From Mimachlamys varia (lineage: Eukaryota > Mollusca > Bivalvia > Pectinida > Pectinidae): a DNA stretch of 64,000 bases. Positions within the stretch are counted from its first letter, which is position 1; every line of letters begins with the position of its first letter. Positions 29,401 to 44,400 of the stretch are shown piece by piece. A program made the position numbers and the translations under genes. The notes beneath the pieces were generated by a model. It was not told the origin of the DNA and made no database searches. It worked only from the letters and a program-made list of their open reading frames with translations. Location of the stretch: positions 15,073,625 to 15,137,624 of the forward strand of contig OX392542.1 in the NCBI GenBank assembly GCA_947623455.1. Reading direction: 5' to 3'.

Positions 29401-32400
29401 TCTGCTCATTTGAAGTGCTACCACACAGAAGTACTGAGGAAGGCCCCTGCCACTACACCCAAGCTGCTGATCACGCTACACTGACAATGTGAACCAGTCG
29501 TTCGCCTTCCAATTAGCTGAGAGTCAAGCAAAGAGTAGTAATTATCATTTTTTTGAGATTCTGGTATGACTCTTTGCCAGGGCAAAGAAACTAAAGATTT
29601 CATTCCTCATAGGGGTGAATGTTCAACTAAATTAAGGCCAAAAATGAGGCAGGCACAGTCAAGGGAGACAATCAATTTAAGAAGGGAAAATTTGTTAAGA
29701 TTAAAGAAGAGAAAAGATTACATCCTAATTAAGTAAGTCCCTTCTTACAAACCATGCAATGTGGGGCAGCAGGTATAATTCTTATGCCCTATACCTGTTA
29801 GGCAAAGAATAGCTATAGGTCATACAGTACTACTTCATATGGATAGAACAGAAGTTAGAATATTAGACTGAGAAATGGGAAAGATGTAGATCAAAACAGT
29901 TGGATGGGTGAAGTAAGTCAATTTAAGAGCTTCTTAAAATTCTTACTTAGGGAAAGATTCTTAAAATTCTTACTGAGGGAAAGATTCCTAAAATTCTAAC
30001 TGAGGGAAAGATTCTTAAAATTCTTACTGAGGCCAGTGAGGGAAAGATTCTTAAAATTCTTACTGAGGATTCTTAAAATTCTTACTGAGGAAAAGATTCT
30101 TAAAATTCTTACTGAGGGAAATAAACTCCAAATCTATAACCATGCAAGCAGCAATTGAAATGCATAAATTTTGAAAACATGCATGTTTAATCTACAAAAT
30201 AAAATAAAAGAACACTTATTTATATTTATAATGTTGATTGTTATAAGTTTCCTTGTAAAATACTTATGTCATACACTCACAATATATTATTTTACATTTC
30301 CATAGCAATGCAATGCTAAATATTATCTATATTGTAAATAATATGACACTAATATAGAAAACAAGATGTTGTTTATTTACAAACCTTGTTCCGTTTAGAA
30401 TACATGATCCATGAACATATTACAAATTACTCCTGTCACTAATAATTCCACATACATCTATGGCTTGTTTGTAAAATTGACACAGGCTTTGTGATAAAGT
30501 TCCGGATCAATACGAGCTACTGTGGAATACCGCGGAGTACCGTTGTGTACTAACATCCACACCGTTTACATAGTATCAAACTTCACTAGTATCCAATAAG
30601 TCATATTGGCTTGTCAACGTTTACGACCCCTCAAGGTTACTCCCTACAGCCAAGAAACGACCAATTAAATCCATTGATTTTCAGTTCAAAATTGCCAATC
30701 GTAATGGCTGTGCAAACACGTTTCCTCTCTATTATCAGGTAAAAAATCCAATAGGCTTATAATGGCTACTGGGGTACAGTACTAACGGATCCGGAGGTGT
30801 GGACTTGATTTGTACGAAGGTTTAGAGACAATGTACGTGCACGCATAGTATTTTATTGCTATGGTGCTTCAGTGACTCCCTCTCATTAAACTATTCAAGT
30901 ATGGAAACAAATTTCTGTCTGAAACAATTTTATTGCACAATTCCATTTGATCATTTTGTGAAAAGTTCCAATTAAAAAAATAAACCTTTCATATAATTCC
31001 TTAGTGTAATATTCTAATTAGAAAAGTTCTATAAAAACAGCAATCTAGATAAAACATGTTTTGAGAAACCTTGAAATTGACATCTAATTATCTGAAATAC
31101 GATACATGAAATGTAGGTTTAAATATTTTGCACAATAACTATTTCACATTTTTTTAATGAATTATTATGTGGATGAATGGTCTCAATTTACAGTGTCTTG
31201 AATTCATACATGTATAAAATGTAAATAGCTTTGCAGGATAACAATGTGGAATTGAAATACAAAACCGTTGCTCATACGAAATTCATTTATAATTCTAAAT
31301 AATGATATATTAAATCGCTCATAGATTGGGGAAAATGGACAATTAATTTTATTTCATGTTACATTACTTAATTTCATGTACAACCCAAAATTAATGTTTT
31401 CCGAAAACTACAGTGTATTTTTAAGAATGCACCTCAATATCTCTGCTTATATTGTCATAATTTTTAATTCCCCCTTTACAAATTATAACATATGTCACAT
31501 TTAAAGTGTAACACACTGCAGTAAATCATTTATAATCAGCCACTAGTTTACTGTGTGCACTCAACACCTGTTCCAGACTTAACGAACCATGACCAGCACT
31601 GTACCGCAACACAAATGAGTCTAACGAATTATTTAAACGAAAGGAAATAAAAAATTCTGTCATGAAAACCGTAATTATCATAGCAGGGATTATGTGAAAA
31701 ATACACCCCATATATGTTGGTGGCGGACATTTTTGACAAAGTGTTCCACTTATACACTTAACCTTGATCCGTAATATAAACACAGTGATTATATAGATAT
31801 ATATATGAAGTGTCTTTATTATCAATATTTCATCAAATTTCAAACAGATAAACCCTCCAGGGTAGTAATTGAGTATAATTAAATGGTTAAGTAGATGACG
31901 TCTATAACAATTAACGTAATGTGTTTCAAATTACTCTTTGTCTGGTTAGACATATTAATGGTCCAGAAATATTTCAAAAATACTTCTAGAAATATTTGTG
32001 TTTCTGTTGTATAGGTATAAACCTGGGGAGGTGTAAATTACATTTAAAGACTTTTGTGAAAGTATAATATATAGCCGGGTTTTAATCTTACTTAAAATTC
32101 TGACAGGATCATTTTCCGATTTTTGAAATGATAATCCCAATATTATTGATTAACTGAATGGCTTTACTGTGTAAAATGACCACAGGACACAGTGACTCAA
32201 CAGACTAATGTCAAATAACTAGCACACATGTACATGTATTTTAAACCATATCCTGTCATATCTATTGAGTAAATTGTACTAAATACACCTATATTGAGCA
32301 TACATTATGATATGCAGCTTACTCCTAAAACATTTTTAATAGGACATTTAAACATTTAATTTTGGCCAATGAAAATCGCAACTTAGATGTACAGTAGATT

Positions 32401-35400
32401 TATGAAGTACGTAGTCAGTTTTGACTGCTCCAATCGATATCTGTGTTGGACCTCTAAGGATCCAGGAATTGCAGTGCCAAATAATTTTTGTCAATCAAAT
32501 TTAAGCCAATGAGAATGAAGGAGTTCTACTCTTTGTACAAGGTTGTTATGAGAATGGTAAATCATAACAAAAAATTCTATCTATGAAAGGTTTTAGAGAC
32601 ACTTATTTAATTTCATGAATAAGTTGATTCCTAGTGAAAAATCCTATTGCCTATGAAACAGCCAGTTGAATAGCAAATGAACGCTGTACGTGCACGTTGT
32701 TCATTGATAAATAGTGTCCTTATGACACAATGAACCTACATGATATGGACTGATGGTCAGATGATACCCCTATTTATACAGCTGACCGACAATAAAACCT
32801 TATTGAATTTATAGGTCAAATCCTTTATGAAGAAATAATAGTCTTTTGTCAGTAACTATTTAAAATCTATATCAATTGTTTGTGTACCTAATACACATAC
32901 ATATCATATTCAAGGTGTCATCAAGGTATTTAGGTATATTGTAAGTTTAATAAGTATAGCCACACCTTGTAACATTTATAGCTCACAGACTGATATAATC
33001 AGGCTGGTATGAACTCATTTCGAACCAAATGTATCGAATTAAGAATATACACCAAACCTTACATTCCTTAGGCCATAAATAAAAATGTTTCCTCTCTCCA
33101 TATAAACCAACCAATATAAGCCACTTTGTAAAGTATACAAGGGTATTGAATTAAGTCATTGCACAAAGCCAGCTTGGGCTTGTAATATTGATAATGCAAA
33201 TTTTTATATAATCTCTGTTCAATACATATATTTACATACTTAAACAGGTATTATTGGATCTTAAAACCAGTTATGATCAAATTTGCTGTTTTTGAAGGGT
33301 TCGTATTATTTTCAGTTCAAATGTCTTTCCAATTTATTGGAAAAGCCTGCAGACATCACCAAAACGTTTGCTTCTTATGATGGTCTCACATCATTGGAGA
33401 CAGGATAAGTTCAAGTACCTAAATGAAATGGATTCATAGGTATTCATATCACTATATTTACATTCTGATTGTTTCTTCTCTATATGAACATACCAACTGA
33501 AAACAACAAACACTAGACTATGAATACATCATGAATACAGTATGAATACATCCATTCACGTGAATTACTTATGACGTAATATATTAGTCTTGTTCAATAC
33601 AAGTCTCACGGCTCCGCTTCGGATAACATGGAGAACGCACCCGCGTCAAACGTTCAAATGACTACGGTAGATCATTGGCACCAATTTTACGCAAATTATG
33701 GCTGTTCCGCCTTTTTCGTTTAAAGGACGGAGCAATAACAAACGCAGTTGATTAACCAGTTGTTCCATAAATAAGAAAATAAATTAGACAATTGTTCAGT
33801 AGTAAAAATGTAAATATATGAATTGAACGGCGTTTTTTAATTTTCATGCCGGTATCAATGCAAATCGGTTACATCCATATTGACCATGAAGCCCTAGCGG
33901 GCTTCATGCAATATGGATGTAACCGCTTTGCATTCATACCAGCATGAAAATTAAAAAACGCCGTTCAATCCCTATATGACCATTTTTTTTGTGGTGTTGG
34001 TGCTTTGTAAAAACATCTTAAACATTTAAATTACCTTTTCCTTTGTTTGCACAAGGTCATCCTCAAGTTTATTGTTTTCATCCATTAGTCCATTAATTTC
34101 CTCCTCATAGTTTGTCTTTAGAGAACGAATACTTTCCCTTGCTTGAATGAGTTCCTCTTCATGTTCATTTCGCTCCTTCTCAAGAGTTCGTTTTAAAATA
34201 TCCTCAGACTCTTCACCGCCTGTAATAGCCAACTGTCCATCTGTAATAGCCAGCTGACCGTCCGTGATAGCCTCCATTGGAGATAACGTTCGGCTCTGCT
34301 CAGCTTCTAACTCGTCTAAAAGTCTGGCACGCTCAACAAGAAGAAATGCAATCTGTTCACTGGTTGACACCATCGCAATATCATCCAGGCCTTGCTGAAT
34401 TAGCATTTCCGCTGTTTCATTTTGTACTGCTTCCGCTGGCAAATAAAAGTATATAAGATTACATACACTGTACAGTGACACATATACCAATATCATACTT
34501 AATGTTTGTCAAGCATATCTATAAAGGATTTTTTTTTTTGTCCACAAAAAAACGGTGACGAATGAGAATGGATATGAAATGTACAATGATATAAACAAAA
34601 GAAAAATTATCAAATTAGGCTTTAAGATAGGGACTCCAATTTATTATAAACACTGGAGAGCAACAACAACTTGGATAATTATTTTTTGGGATAACTTTTC
34701 ATCATGGAGGGTAATCATATGCAAATCTTAAGAATTAGAACATAATATCATCTTCAATTCCTATTTGTTTTAAAAATTTCCACCAGTTTTCCTATTCTGT
34801 TTATATAGCTATACATTTTGCTGTGTGAAATAATGTACCACCTTAACCTAGCTTGGTGATAAAGCATCTGTATATATTTCACAGTGTTTTAATAATAATA
34901 TATTTGCAAGTTCACTTTAAATGAACTTAATTAAATTTTACAATTATGAAACAAATTATTTAACTTTATATAAATCACAATTGTTGGCCCGAATGTTTAA
35001 GCGTGCGGGGGCCTTATTTTCAGGGGAAGTTTGTTGTACCGGTAGAAAATCCATGTGGTCGGGCAACTGTGACCCTTTACCTTTTCAGGTCTGGTCGGGA
35101 TCCAACACTGGCTGCTTTGGTGAATGGCAAGTGAGTGTGCTATCAATCTGCACCACCCGAGCACACATTTATTTTCTAGCTGGTCATTTTAATATGCCAA
35201 TTAACAGAAAAAATGCACAGTTTGCTAAATCTTCTAAATTAAATGGTAAAGAATAAGGTCAGACAGAGAGAATCCGTAAGACATCTTTCAAACCTGACCT
35301 CTGAACTTACCATTCTGGTCATGCTTCAGCTGTGCAATGTCCGTTTTTAACTGATCGTTTTCGGTTTCTAGTTCCTGGATTAGAGCCTCTCTTTCATCTG

Positions 35401-38400
35401 ATAGATGACGTATGTGTTCAACGTAGTTTTCAACTTCTTGCATTTCCGCTGTCTGAGCGAGTTTCAACTTTTCTTCATTCTCAATCGCTGTTTGCAGGGT
35501 AGCCTAACGAAAACAAAAAAAATGTTTCTAAATGATTTTAAATTATCATATTGTGTTATAGTCTTTAATATAACTATATATGCATCCAGAAAATCCAATT
35601 CCCTCATTTCAAGCCATGTAGACTGTGCACATCACTATAACAACCTAAAAGGTTGGAAATGTTCATAATGGAATTTCAGGGATGAGTGAGTTCAGTGGTA
35701 GATCAAGCGTCCGACTAAAGAACCCGGAGACTAGGGTTCGATCCCAGGTGGACAGCACACTATTCTCTTTCCCGTTACAAATGGTGCCCTGGTGGCCCTC
35801 CCTGTGGTTACAGTGGAGTTCGAACACATTTAAAAAGAGGGAAGTTGTATGGCAGTTTTTATTGTAAATAGGACTTAGGTCATCTTCTAGCTTCAAGCTA
35901 GAGGGAATTTCCCTTTAGCTCAGTATTAAAGCATCAGACTAGGAACCTAGAGATTGAGGATTCGATCCCAGTTGGAAGCACACTTGATTTTCTTTCCTGT
36001 TACACATGAATGATATGAATGAGATTAATGAACAGTTTATATAAGTACAGTCCTTCAGTAATATGTACAACAATAATCAATTATGGACTTATCTTGGGGT
36101 GTATATAATGTTATGATAGATGCATTTGAGAATATTATAATAACAGAAATGAAATTGAGAAAAATGAATATGAACTGCATTTGTCTAGAGCACTCTGACA
36201 TTTAGTAGTTTACAAATAAAATATACTCAATATCGACCTCCTTTTTTCATCTAAGTATCAAATTGATATCACAAATTTATACCACCATCGTGATCCAGCT
36301 TTGAAGATATAGGAAAAATGTGTGTCATCTTTTATAAGTTAATTATTGCAAAGTTGTGAATAAATAACTAATTTAATAGCCCATGGTAAAGTCTGGCATA
36401 TGTAAGGAAGACATTTACAAAATGATTGTCCTCATGCAGCTAATATAATAGAGCAATTATGAACACTCCTATTTTTGCACAAGTTTCTATTTTTCAAAAG
36501 CTGAATTTTAGAAATTGACTTTTTTACTTCAAGCTTGATTAAACAATTCTGTTTAAACATGTGTATATACAAAAAGAATATGGCAATCCACAGGTGAAAC
36601 AGGTAGGGTCAAGGAACTCATTAGAATTATATCTTAAAGTAGCAGGTAAGTACAAAATTTAACCTATCACTTACAGTGATAATGTTCAGTGTTGCTTCAA
36701 GTTTAATGCTCTACTTATTTCCTTATTAATACACAACTACAATTTTGTTGATGTTTTCCTATTGCTAAACAATCCAAATGCTCTTGGTTATACATAAGCA
36801 CCTACAAGCTGGAGAGAATTAGGGGCATTAGTAGGAACCTGGCTGATAATTTGAGGAATAATGGCAGTACAGTACATATAGGTAGTGATAATTGTCAGTA
36901 GATCTATACCTATATATATATATACCTGTGAAACCTGAAATTAACACAAACCTAAAGCCAATTACTGTCAACAATTGTGTATCTTTTCATACCACTGTGG
37001 TATATACAATTGGCTTCATTTATCTACTGTGGCACAATTTTGACATGAATAACTTGTTAAATATGTCAATAATGTATACATTGTAGGTACAATAGGTTAT
37101 AATGATTCAACACAACACAAAATTAAGCTGTTCATGAATGTTTTCTAAAAACTTTCAAATAACTTGAATTTAATTAAGATGCAAATCAATCACATATAAT
37201 GATCTATCAACTGGTCACCATGGATATGAGATGTACAATGACCTTTACCCCTTTTAAATTTTTTAATTGATTACCATTGTGTGTCATTAAAATGTGTGAC
37301 CCATTAAATGATTGATTACCTTTGTGTGTTGGTAAAGTTTTCCCACGAACTAATTGAATACCTCTATGTGTTGGTAAAGTTTCTGATAATTGATTACCTC
37401 CATGTGTTGGTAAAGTTTCTGATAATTGATTACCTCTGTGTGTTGGTAAAGTTTCATATAATTCATTACCTCTGCGTGTTGGTGTAATAGTTTCTGAACC
37501 ATTTAATAATTGATTTCCTCCAGGTGTTGGTAAAGTTTCTAACCCAATAACTAATTGATTACCTCTGTGTGTTGGTAAAGTTTCATATAATTGATTACCT
37601 CTGTGTGTTGGTAAAGTTTCTGATAATTGAATTCCTCTGTGTGTTGGTAAAGTTTCTGATAATTGATTACCTTTGTGTGTTGGTAAAGTTTCTGATAATT
37701 GATTACTCCTGTGTGTTGGTAAAGTTTCCGATAATTGATTACCTCCATGTGTTGGTAAAGTTTCTGATAATTGATTACCTCTGTGTGTTGGTAAAGTTTC
37801 ATATAATTCATTACCTCTGCGTGTTGGTATAATAGTTTCTGAACCATTTAATTATTGATTTCCTCCAGGTGTTGGTAAAGTTTCTAACCCAATAACTAAT
37901 TGATTACCTCTGTGTGTTGGTAAAGTTTCTGATAATTGAATTCCTCTGTGTGTTGGTAAAATTTCTGATAATTGATTACCTCCATGTGTTGGTAAAGTTT
38001 CTGATAATTGATTACTCCTGTGTGTTGGTAAAGTTTCTAACCCAATAACTAATTGATTACCTCTGTGTGTTGGTAAAGTTTCATATAATTGATTTCCTCT
38101 GTGTGTTGGTAAAGTTTCTGATAATTGAATTCCTCTGTGTGTTGGTAAAGTTTCTGATAATTGATTACCTCTGTGTGTTGGTAAAGTTTTTGATAATTGA
38201 TTACCTCCATGTGTTGGTAAAGTTTCTGATAATTGATTACTCCTGTGTGTTGGTAAAGTTTCCGATAATTGATTACATCCATGTGTTGGTAAAGTTTCTG
38301 ATAATTGATTACCTCTGTGTGTTGGTAAAGTTTCATATAATTCATTACCTCTGCGTGTTGGTGTAATAGTTTCTGAACCATTTAATTATTGATTTCCTCC

Positions 38401-41400
38401 AGGTGTTGGTAAAGTTTCTAGCCCAATAACTAATTGATTACCTCTGTGTGTTGGTAAAGTTTCTGATAATTGAATTCCTCTGTGTGTTGGTAAAGTTTCT
38501 GATAATTGATTACCTCCATGTGTTGGTAAAGTTTCTGATAATTGATTACTCCTGTGTGTTGGTAAAGTTTCCGATAATTGATTACCTCCATGTGTTGGTA
38601 AAGTTTCTGATAATTGATTACGGTACTCCTGTGTGTTGGTAAAGTTTCCGATAATTGATTACCTCCATGTGTTGGTAAAGTTTCTGATAATTGATTACCT
38701 CTGTGTGTTGGTAAAGTTTCATATAATTCATTACCTCTGCGTGTTGGTATAATAGTTTCTGAACCATTTAATAATTGATTTCCTCCAGGTGTTGGTAAAG
38801 TTTCTAACCCAATAACTAATTGATTACCTCTGTGTGTTGGTAAAGTTTCATATAATTGATTACCTCTGTGTGTTGGTAAAGTTTCTGATAATTGAATTCC
38901 TCTGTGTGTTGGTAAAATTTCTGATAATTGATTACCTCTGTGTGTTGGTAAAGTTTTTGATAATTGATTACCTCCATGTGTTGGTACAGTTTCTGATAAT
39001 TGATTACCTCCATGTGTTGGTAAAGTTTCTGACAACTGATTACCTCTGTGTGTTGGTAAAGTTTGTGATAACTGATTACGTCCAGGTGTTGGTAAAGTTT
39101 CTGACCTATTACCTAATCGATTACCTCTGTGTGTTGGTAAAGTTTCTGATATTGATTACCTCTGTGTGATGGTAAAGTTTCTGACAATTGATTACCTCCA
39201 GGTGTTAGTATTTCTAACACATTAAATAATTGATAACCTCTGTGTGATGGTAAAGTTTCTGATAATTGATTACATGTGTGTTGGCAAAGTTTGTGATAAT
39301 TGATTACCTCTGTGTGTTGGTAAAGTTTGTGATAATTGTTTACCTCTGTGTGTTGGTAAAGTTTGTGATAATTGATTACCTCTGTGTGCTGGTAAAGTTT
39401 CCACACCAGTAGAAGTTTATCCTCGTCTGTACAGTCGTTTGACATTCCATCCTCCTCCAGTTTCTGGTCGATCTCCCTTCGGATATCCTCCGGACTCTCC
39501 AGCTCCTATATCAGTAAACATTGACATATAAAAACTTCAGAAGTAATTAATGATTTCCTATGTATTTCAACATTCGATTTGTCTTAAGATCAATAAAATA
39601 AATGTATTTCTGACCTTTTATGTGACCTTATATTGCGTAAAAATTCCCGATTCAATGGACCCTGGACCCTACCTAAAAACTAGGAAAATCCCTGATTTTA
39701 TTTGTGAGGGTTGATGATTGATGACATTTCCAAAAAATTAGAATCGCTATGTAGAAAATCGCAACTGGGAATATTTGTATCTTAATAAAGGATTAAATCA
39801 ACTTGAACCTTAAGCATTGTCTGAGAGTTCTAAATATAGTCAGTAATTAGTATCACAAATTTCATGTCGTACAAATTGTTACAAGTAATACATGTATATA
39901 TCTACATCCCTTTTCAGATGAATCAAAATTTTTTTTTTTTTTTTAACACCTTACTGTTTTTGGTGCAAGTTGGATCCTGGCTCCGAGATCATGAAACAAT
40001 CTTTAAGACTTGAGTTTGTGCAATAGCCCTAAACCGCGTATGACTTTACTTTTTGTACCGTTAACTGTGATTGGCTAAGTGTAAACTTAAGACAAATTCA
40101 GACTTAGGATTGTTTCATGATCCTGGGGCCTGATCTCAACTCATTCATCCCTGCAGACAAATTTGAACTTTTCCAATTCAAAGGTTGGATTGATTCATTA
40201 TGAAACTTTAGGGGTGAATGAGTGGACCTGTCAATGTGTCGATGAGCCAGATGTCATCCTATATACATTGATGAATAATTAATGTAAGCCCTGTGTCGAC
40301 ACAATATATCGTATATTAAAACTATATATAGATGATGGAGGAAAGGAGTCAGTGATGATAATGACAAATGTTCCTTTATGCATACCTGCCTGCACACTTT
40401 CTCTGATCATAAAAACCTGACTATATCTGAAACTGTTATCTATCCTCCTGACAGCACAATTAAGTCTGTACATCACAGCTAAAAAGGACTAATTGAAACA
40501 TGCAGCTACATGTACACGTTCGTTGGCTCAAATTATATGCTAATTATTGAAGGCCCAATATACGTAACCTAAGGAAATTGTTCATGATTCTGAAAAATCA
40601 TGAAAAAAATCCAGTTTGATATCCATGTTTATTTGCATTTATTTTCTCTGACATGTTATATTTATTTCAAATTAAGATATTTTATGGGTTTTTTTTTATT
40701 TTTAAATATTTTTTTTGCATTCCCCTCTTCTTATTGTCTCCTTTTATATCTCAGATTCTCTTACTTTTATTATGTGACAAACTGTACCATATACTATACA
40801 TTAAAGCCTAACGGAGCTTCCTGGGGTTTACCAGAAGGTTGCGCAGGTGTTAATTAGAATAATAATGGTAGCTGTTATATATTTATAATGCAAGGACAGC
40901 AATTTCTGTCACACAGGGTGTTGAAGTTTCTGACAAGGACTAATCTCCTGGAGATCAGTAAACAAGCTACTGATCACACCGTGGACATTCAGGTCTGAGT
41001 AACGGTCTGACTCCAACATGTAAAGAGTTAAGTACACAACATGATAATAACATGTCTACACAATATAGGGTATACATAAGTCTGTCGAGCTTGTTCAGGG
41101 ATTTTCTTGTTCCTTCATGAAGGTCTGTTTTACAGGGTTATAAATGTTCCATTACAACATATATCTTTTTTCTTCCAAGCTAACATTTACATGTATAATA
41201 AAATTTGACAACTTTTAAAAATGGACCACCAATACTGTTAATATTCTTATTTTGGCTCACTCAAATTTAAGCGCAAAAATTCAAACAAATAAAATATAAG
41301 TGCAATGATGAATGTTGTTTGTAATGCACTCACAATACTTGCTGTAGAAAGTTATTCACAGAAACAGTAATAAGTACAATCAAAATGTAGCAGAATGATT

Positions 41401-44400
41401 TCAGCGCAAAAATCGCTAAAAGAAGATAGCCGCTAAAATATTAACAGTATGTTTATATATATAATTACAGTAAGTACTTTTCTCTAGGTGTTACATGTAG
41501 ATCTATGTTTGTTCATTATTTGTCATCCTCATCATGATCAATACTCCAAAGGGTTTCACTCACTTTCACTCTCTCTATCCCTGGTTTCACTCACTTTCAC
41601 TATCTCTATCACTGGTTTCACTCACTTTCACTATCTCTATCCCTCGAATATAGACATAGTTTAAGCTATTTATTGGTGTCATGCAGTAGTAAAAATCTCA
41701 TGACCTTTAAAGAAATCCCTATCAATTTTATTATTGCACCCCTCGCAGGAATCTTTTGATGTGCATAGTAAAGGGATCAAACTTGTCTTCTTATATCTTG
41801 GCCATTGACAAGGTGGTGCATGCTGAGCCTTCTGTTTTGTCATGACATGATTTCCAGGGGTGTTAGAGACAGTGTATGTGAATCTAATCAGTGCAGTATC
41901 ATGGACGAATTATTGTGCAAATTATACAGAGTTTATAAGAATCTTCAGGTCAAAAATTTTGAAAATTACTAAAATATCTTCTGTCTTATTATGATAAATC
42001 ATTAAGTACAGCAAAGTGTCTTTCTCAAGATTTTTCATTCCGTAAATTTGCATATTTAGAAATAATCTGCCTTTGGATTTGGGCAATATTTGTTTTGCCT
42101 TCTTTGGTTCATCCTTGCAATTGATGGTACAATATGCTACAATTCATAGAAACAGGATCAATATGACCATTTGATGACAGACATTAAATAATTGTTAACT
42201 AGCTGTCATAAAATCTTAATCTCCTCATAAACAAATTAAATTTGTAAAACTACAATATATATCATTTGATTATAAACAATATTTGCTGAGAAAAGTACAA
42301 AAAACATAATTAACTACTTTCATTTCAGATAACAATAAAAATCTTTTTAAACACTTAAATGACTTATATTAATTAAGAGAAATTATGGACAATTTTTTGT
42401 ATTGATTGCATCGCATTAAAATTAAATACAGGTCAGTTTTTCTATTTGAACAAAACACTCAAATTGATAATAATTGCGGAGAACTTTACAAAATGCAGTA
42501 AAAAAAAAAAAAAATACTGAAAAATTTTACAAAATGTAACCAGTGAGTAATATCATATGTATATATTTTAAATACATGTACATGTATAATACATTGGTCA
42601 CAATCTGCGAGTAAAGGTCCCAGGGTAGGACTATAACTGTATAAGGATGTCTGAGACAGCTTGTCTATGTTGACATTCCTTCTAACCTGTCATTTATTGA
42701 CAGGACTAGTTAGGGATGAGAAGGGCCACTTAATCATAACACAGCTTTCAATCTTCACTGTGTGAAGTCAATTTCCCTACCACAATAAATGGAGAACTGT
42801 GATTAACCTTTTAAAATCTTACACCTTCAGCATTTGTCTAGAAAGGTGTCTTGAATGCTAACAACAACATTTTCCACTCTTTAAGTGAGGATTTCAACAA
42901 CTGTCGGTAATTTACAGGGCAAGATAAACCATTAGAAGTAGGTTACCACAGTTAAGCCCATGCTCAGTTATATCTTCTTTTTCATATGTATAGTCAACAG
43001 GTTTATTAAGGGCTTGCCACGCATGCATGATACAAAGGATTTCAAAGGTTTATATCAAGTTCAGGAAGAATCTTAGCTATGTGTAAATGACAATTTTCCA
43101 AAACATATTGATTTTCTTAAAGCAAAGATGTCTTTTATCTTATTCCTAAAAATGGAAAAAAGGCATGATGCATTTATTTGGATGACATTTATGAATCTTA
43201 TGCAACAATATTATTGAAAAAAAAAGAAAATATGTAGATTAATTAACCACAGGGGAAATGAATTATATACTGTATGTGTACGATTATTTGGTTTAAACCA
43301 TTGTCCGAAACCCAAAGTAGACTTCTCTGACGCTTGCACGATACCATAGGCTAGAATAGATGGAAACCTTTGTTTTCATACTAAAATTAGTAGCCAGTCA
43401 AATCAATTATTTCATCCATGATTACATCCAACCGGTGTGGCAGTTTAATTTGTTACACCGCCTGTCAACAAAACCTGTCGATCGTGTTATAATTGTGTCA
43501 ATTGTGTTAGAATATCATAGGTTCTTGGTCAAAATCTCCGAATAAACTTCTATTCCGGGAAACAAGGATTTACATCTATTCTAGCCCATCATGTATGCAA
43601 GCATCGGAGAAGTGCACCATTGGTGTCCGACGATGGGTTTAAACAGACATAAGAGATTTTTGGAATGATTTGTATATAAAATAATGCAGAAATATTAAAT
43701 CCTGACGGTAGATACAGTTCGTGATAAAGCAATTGTTAATTTGTGGTATCTGAAATATTACAACAAAGATTATCTCTTTGAAAATAAAACCTCAAACCAC
43801 AATAAATGGTTCAACAAAAGAAATTTATCTTGTTAAATGTCATTAAAATCACTGTCACAAAACATCAAAGCAACATATGTGCACCTGCATAAGTTTAAAT
43901 GCAATTTCAGCAATACATTGAGAAGCTAGCAATTTTACCTTTTTAAATTCTTTTGAGTGATTCAATAATGAACCCTACTTATGTCAAAATGGTTATTCCT
44001 AAGTGATTTCAACATGTGTAAAGCTTTCTTTTTTCTGAAAAAGTTCTTGAAAGTGCAAAACTGGGGACATCCAGGTGGTCAAAATTACATCATTGATATG
44101 AAATTTCAACTTTAAGTCTACTTAAACATGTTACCAGCACTTAAATGCTCAATATACATAACTTCAGGAAATTTTTCGCGATTCTGAAAAATTCTGAAAA
44201 AAAACTAGTTGATAACCATGCAAAAATAAGCCGAAGTTAGAAGACAGTTCAAAATGGACGCGTGTTTACAAATACCGTGTTTCAACTAGTACTGCTGCTG
44301 TAACGGTAACTGCGTAAGAATTCATCTTGAATATTGCTGATACCAGGTAATCTTAACTAAATCTATAAATATAAAAATTTATTAGGCTTGATTTTTTAGA

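Noticed and set aside
34921..35256. 111-codon plus-strand frame
   Set aside because: It is mostly the reverse strand of a tRNA-derived SINE.
35680..35985. Possible tRNA genes (A and B box-like sequence)
   Set aside because: The stems do not pair as a cloverleaf, and both copies share a non-tRNA body, so they are SINEs.
37551..39169. Open frames of up to 201 codons on both strands, with 12-residue repeats
   Set aside because: They are produced by the 36 bp array. Only the exon 2 extension in the gene's own frame (39113-39505) has a plausible route to expression.
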